From contig CATQHS010000001.1 of assembly GCA_958296055.1 (NCBI GenBank), positions 1,770,277 to 1,834,276 of the forward strand: DNA of 64,000 nucleotides. The letters run 5' to 3'. The notes under the pieces are model-generated. The model worked only from the letters and a program-made list of their open reading frames with translations, had not been told where the DNA came from and did not search any database. The first letter of the stretch is position 1. Each line of letters starts with the position of its first letter. Positions 63,265 to 64,000 of the stretch are shown one piece after another. Both the position numbers and the translations under genes were made by a program. Source of the DNA: an uncultured Acidimicrobiales bacterium. GTDB taxonomy: Bacteria; Actinomycetota; Acidimicrobiia; Acidimicrobiales; Aldehydirespiratoraceae.

Positions 63265-63642
63265 ATGACCAGGGAGCAGATTCGGGCTGGCGACTGCCCG
63301 CCACCTACGGGGTCGTACTCGCAGGGGATCGCGGCCGGCGGCTTCTTGTTCCTGTCGGGCCAGGGGCCCTTCGACGCGGCCGGGAACCTGGTCGATGATT
63401 CCTTCGAGGCCCAGGTGAGGCAGGTGCTGGCCAACTTGGCCGCGGTGGCGGACGAAGCGGGCCGGACCCTCGCCGACGCGGTTAGGGTCGGGGTTTATCT
63501 CCACGACATGGGCGACTTCGACGAGATGGACGCCATCTACCGGAAAGCCTTCCGTGAGCCCAGGCCGGCCCGGACCACCATCCAGACGCCGCTGCCCGGG
63601 TTCCGCATCGAGATCGACGCGGTGATCTGCCTCGGAGACTGA
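63265..63642 (+). CDS. RidA/YjgF-family protein
   Basis: A 125-residue protein from the ATG at 63265 (TAGGAGCGGC upstream). It matches the RidA/YER057c fold: GSYSQGIAAGGFLFLSGQGP, VRQVLANLAAVADEAGRTLA, VRVGVYLHDMGDFDEMDAIY and the C-terminal RPARTTIQTPLPGFRIEIDA, which carries the substrate Arg of active imine deaminases. RidA hydrolyses reactive enamines and imines from PLP enzymes; relatives next to amidohydrolases act in catabolism of N-containing compounds. Here it lies downstream of the dimethylformamidase homolog but behind its own A+T-rich promoter region. Confidence 0.9.
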   Translation: MTREQIRAGDCPPPTGSYSQGIAAGGFLFLSGQGPFDAAGNLVDDSFEAQVRQVLANLAAVADEAGRTLADAVRVGVYLHDMGDFDEMDAIYRKAFREPRPARTTIQTPLPGFRIEIDAVICLGD

Positions 63643-63658
63643 AGAGGAAGGCTCTCAA

Positions 63659-64000
63659 ATGGCTCACAGACTCTCGAAGCAAACCGGGACATTGGCGGCG
63701 GCGCTGGCCTTGGCCGTGCTGGCCAGCGCGGCTTGCTCCAGCGACGACACCGTGGTGGCGGAATCGTCGGCAGAACCGGCCGCCGAGTCGACGGCCGCCG
63801 CGGAACCCACCACCACTGCCGCCGCCGAAGAACCGGCGGGCATCGACCGGTCCGACGCCGTCGGCGCTCTGATCGGGTTGGTGGAGGCCTCCGGGGGCTC
63901 CGGGGGGTTCTTCTCCGACGACGAAGTGCGGTGCTGGGCCGAGGCAGTAGTCGACGACATCGGGCTCGAAGCGTTCGCCGGGCTCGAATCGGGCGAGGGC
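63659..64000 (+). CDS. Lipoprotein of unknown function, 3' partial
   Basis: An open frame runs from an ATG at 63659 to the window end with no stop. GAGGAAGG lies upstream. The first 26 residues are a signal peptide with lipobox LASAAC (Cys26). A Glu/Ala/Thr-rich low-complexity linker follows to about residue 60, then a folded part starting GIDRSDAVGALIGLVEASGG and DDEVRCWAEAVVDDIGLEAF. This resembles the small acidic secreted domains common in Acidimicrobiia, but I cannot assign a family. It follows the RidA gene by 16 bases and is probably co-transcribed. Confidence 0.7.
   Translation, partial: MAHRLSKQTGTLAAALALAVLASAACSSDDTVVAESSAEPAAESTAAAEPTTTAAAEEPAGIDRSDAVGALIGLVEASGGSGGFFSDDEVRCWAEAVVDDIGLEAFAGLESGEG

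Noticed and set aside
63664..63960. Minus-strand open frame near the window end
   Set aside because: Ser/Ala-rich antisense of the lipoprotein that starts at 63659 with a signal peptide and ribosome site.

Overview
The window is high-G+C DNA (roughly 70% by eye) with GTG/ATG starts and many 4-base stop/start overlaps. It reads as the chromosome of an actinobacterium. The caa3-type oxidase operon, the clpS-DUF2017 pair, the dnaK-grpE-dnaJ-hspR order with HAIR operators, the PknB-type PASTA kinase and the EtfD-like membrane Fe-S reductase all fit, probably class Acidimicrobiia (inference; no 16S rRNA is present). No rRNA, CRISPR array, transposase or integrase is visible.

Layout. 1-3789: a partial CcdA-like protein, pdxH, a methyltransferase and serS, with short tandem repeats at the 3' ends of the last two. 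3891-7771: a lower-G+C accessory block with an AAA ATPase/DUF4276 pair (candidate defence module), a Kelch-like lipoprotein and an orphan gene whose end was tandemly duplicated together with the end of ctaG. 8016-18268: the cytochrome oxidase operon ctaB-[two oxidase-like paralogs]-[267-aa membrane protein]-ctaC-D-E-F-G on the minus strand, divergent from ctaA. The subunit I paralog has lost every heme and copper histidine, and the subunit III paralog is degenerate too. 18265-20452: clpS, DUF2017, tRNA-Glu, a retropepsin-like protein, tRNA-Asp, tRNA-Phe and hsp20. 20578-27725: TetR regulator, P450, ilvD, a small conserved protein, purB and purA. 27819-34209: the heat-shock cluster clpB, hspR, dnaJ, grpE, dnaK. 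34389-41090: gpmA, etfD, pabA/trpG, pknB and a PP2C phosphatase.

41265-49951 is a surface-polysaccharide/glycolipid cluster: a GNAT-like protein, a broken MBL-fold remnant, two GT39-type membrane glycosyltransferases, a polysaccharide deacetylase, a methyltransferase, DUF2304, and an unusual acyltransferase-3/GT39 fusion. 49927-53879 has an MBL hydrolase, pheA, a Fur-family regulator, a secreted pectinacetylesterase-like lipoprotein and tRNAs Ser(TGA), Ser(GCT) and Arg(ACG). 53939-55680 is a lower-G+C three-gene cassette (TIGR04255 family plus two uncharacterised proteins) directly behind tRNA-Arg. 55834-62546 is a carbohydrate-type ABC importer followed by a dimethylformamidase large-subunit homolog, then a small membrane protein, a RidA-family gene and a lipoprotein cut by the window end.

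The most interesting items are the metal-free oxidase subunit I/III paralogs inside the oxidase operon, the AAA/DUF4276 pair, the TIGR04255 cassette, the ABC importer/amidohydrolase locus, and a recurring pattern of short duplications that include the stop codon at several gene ends.
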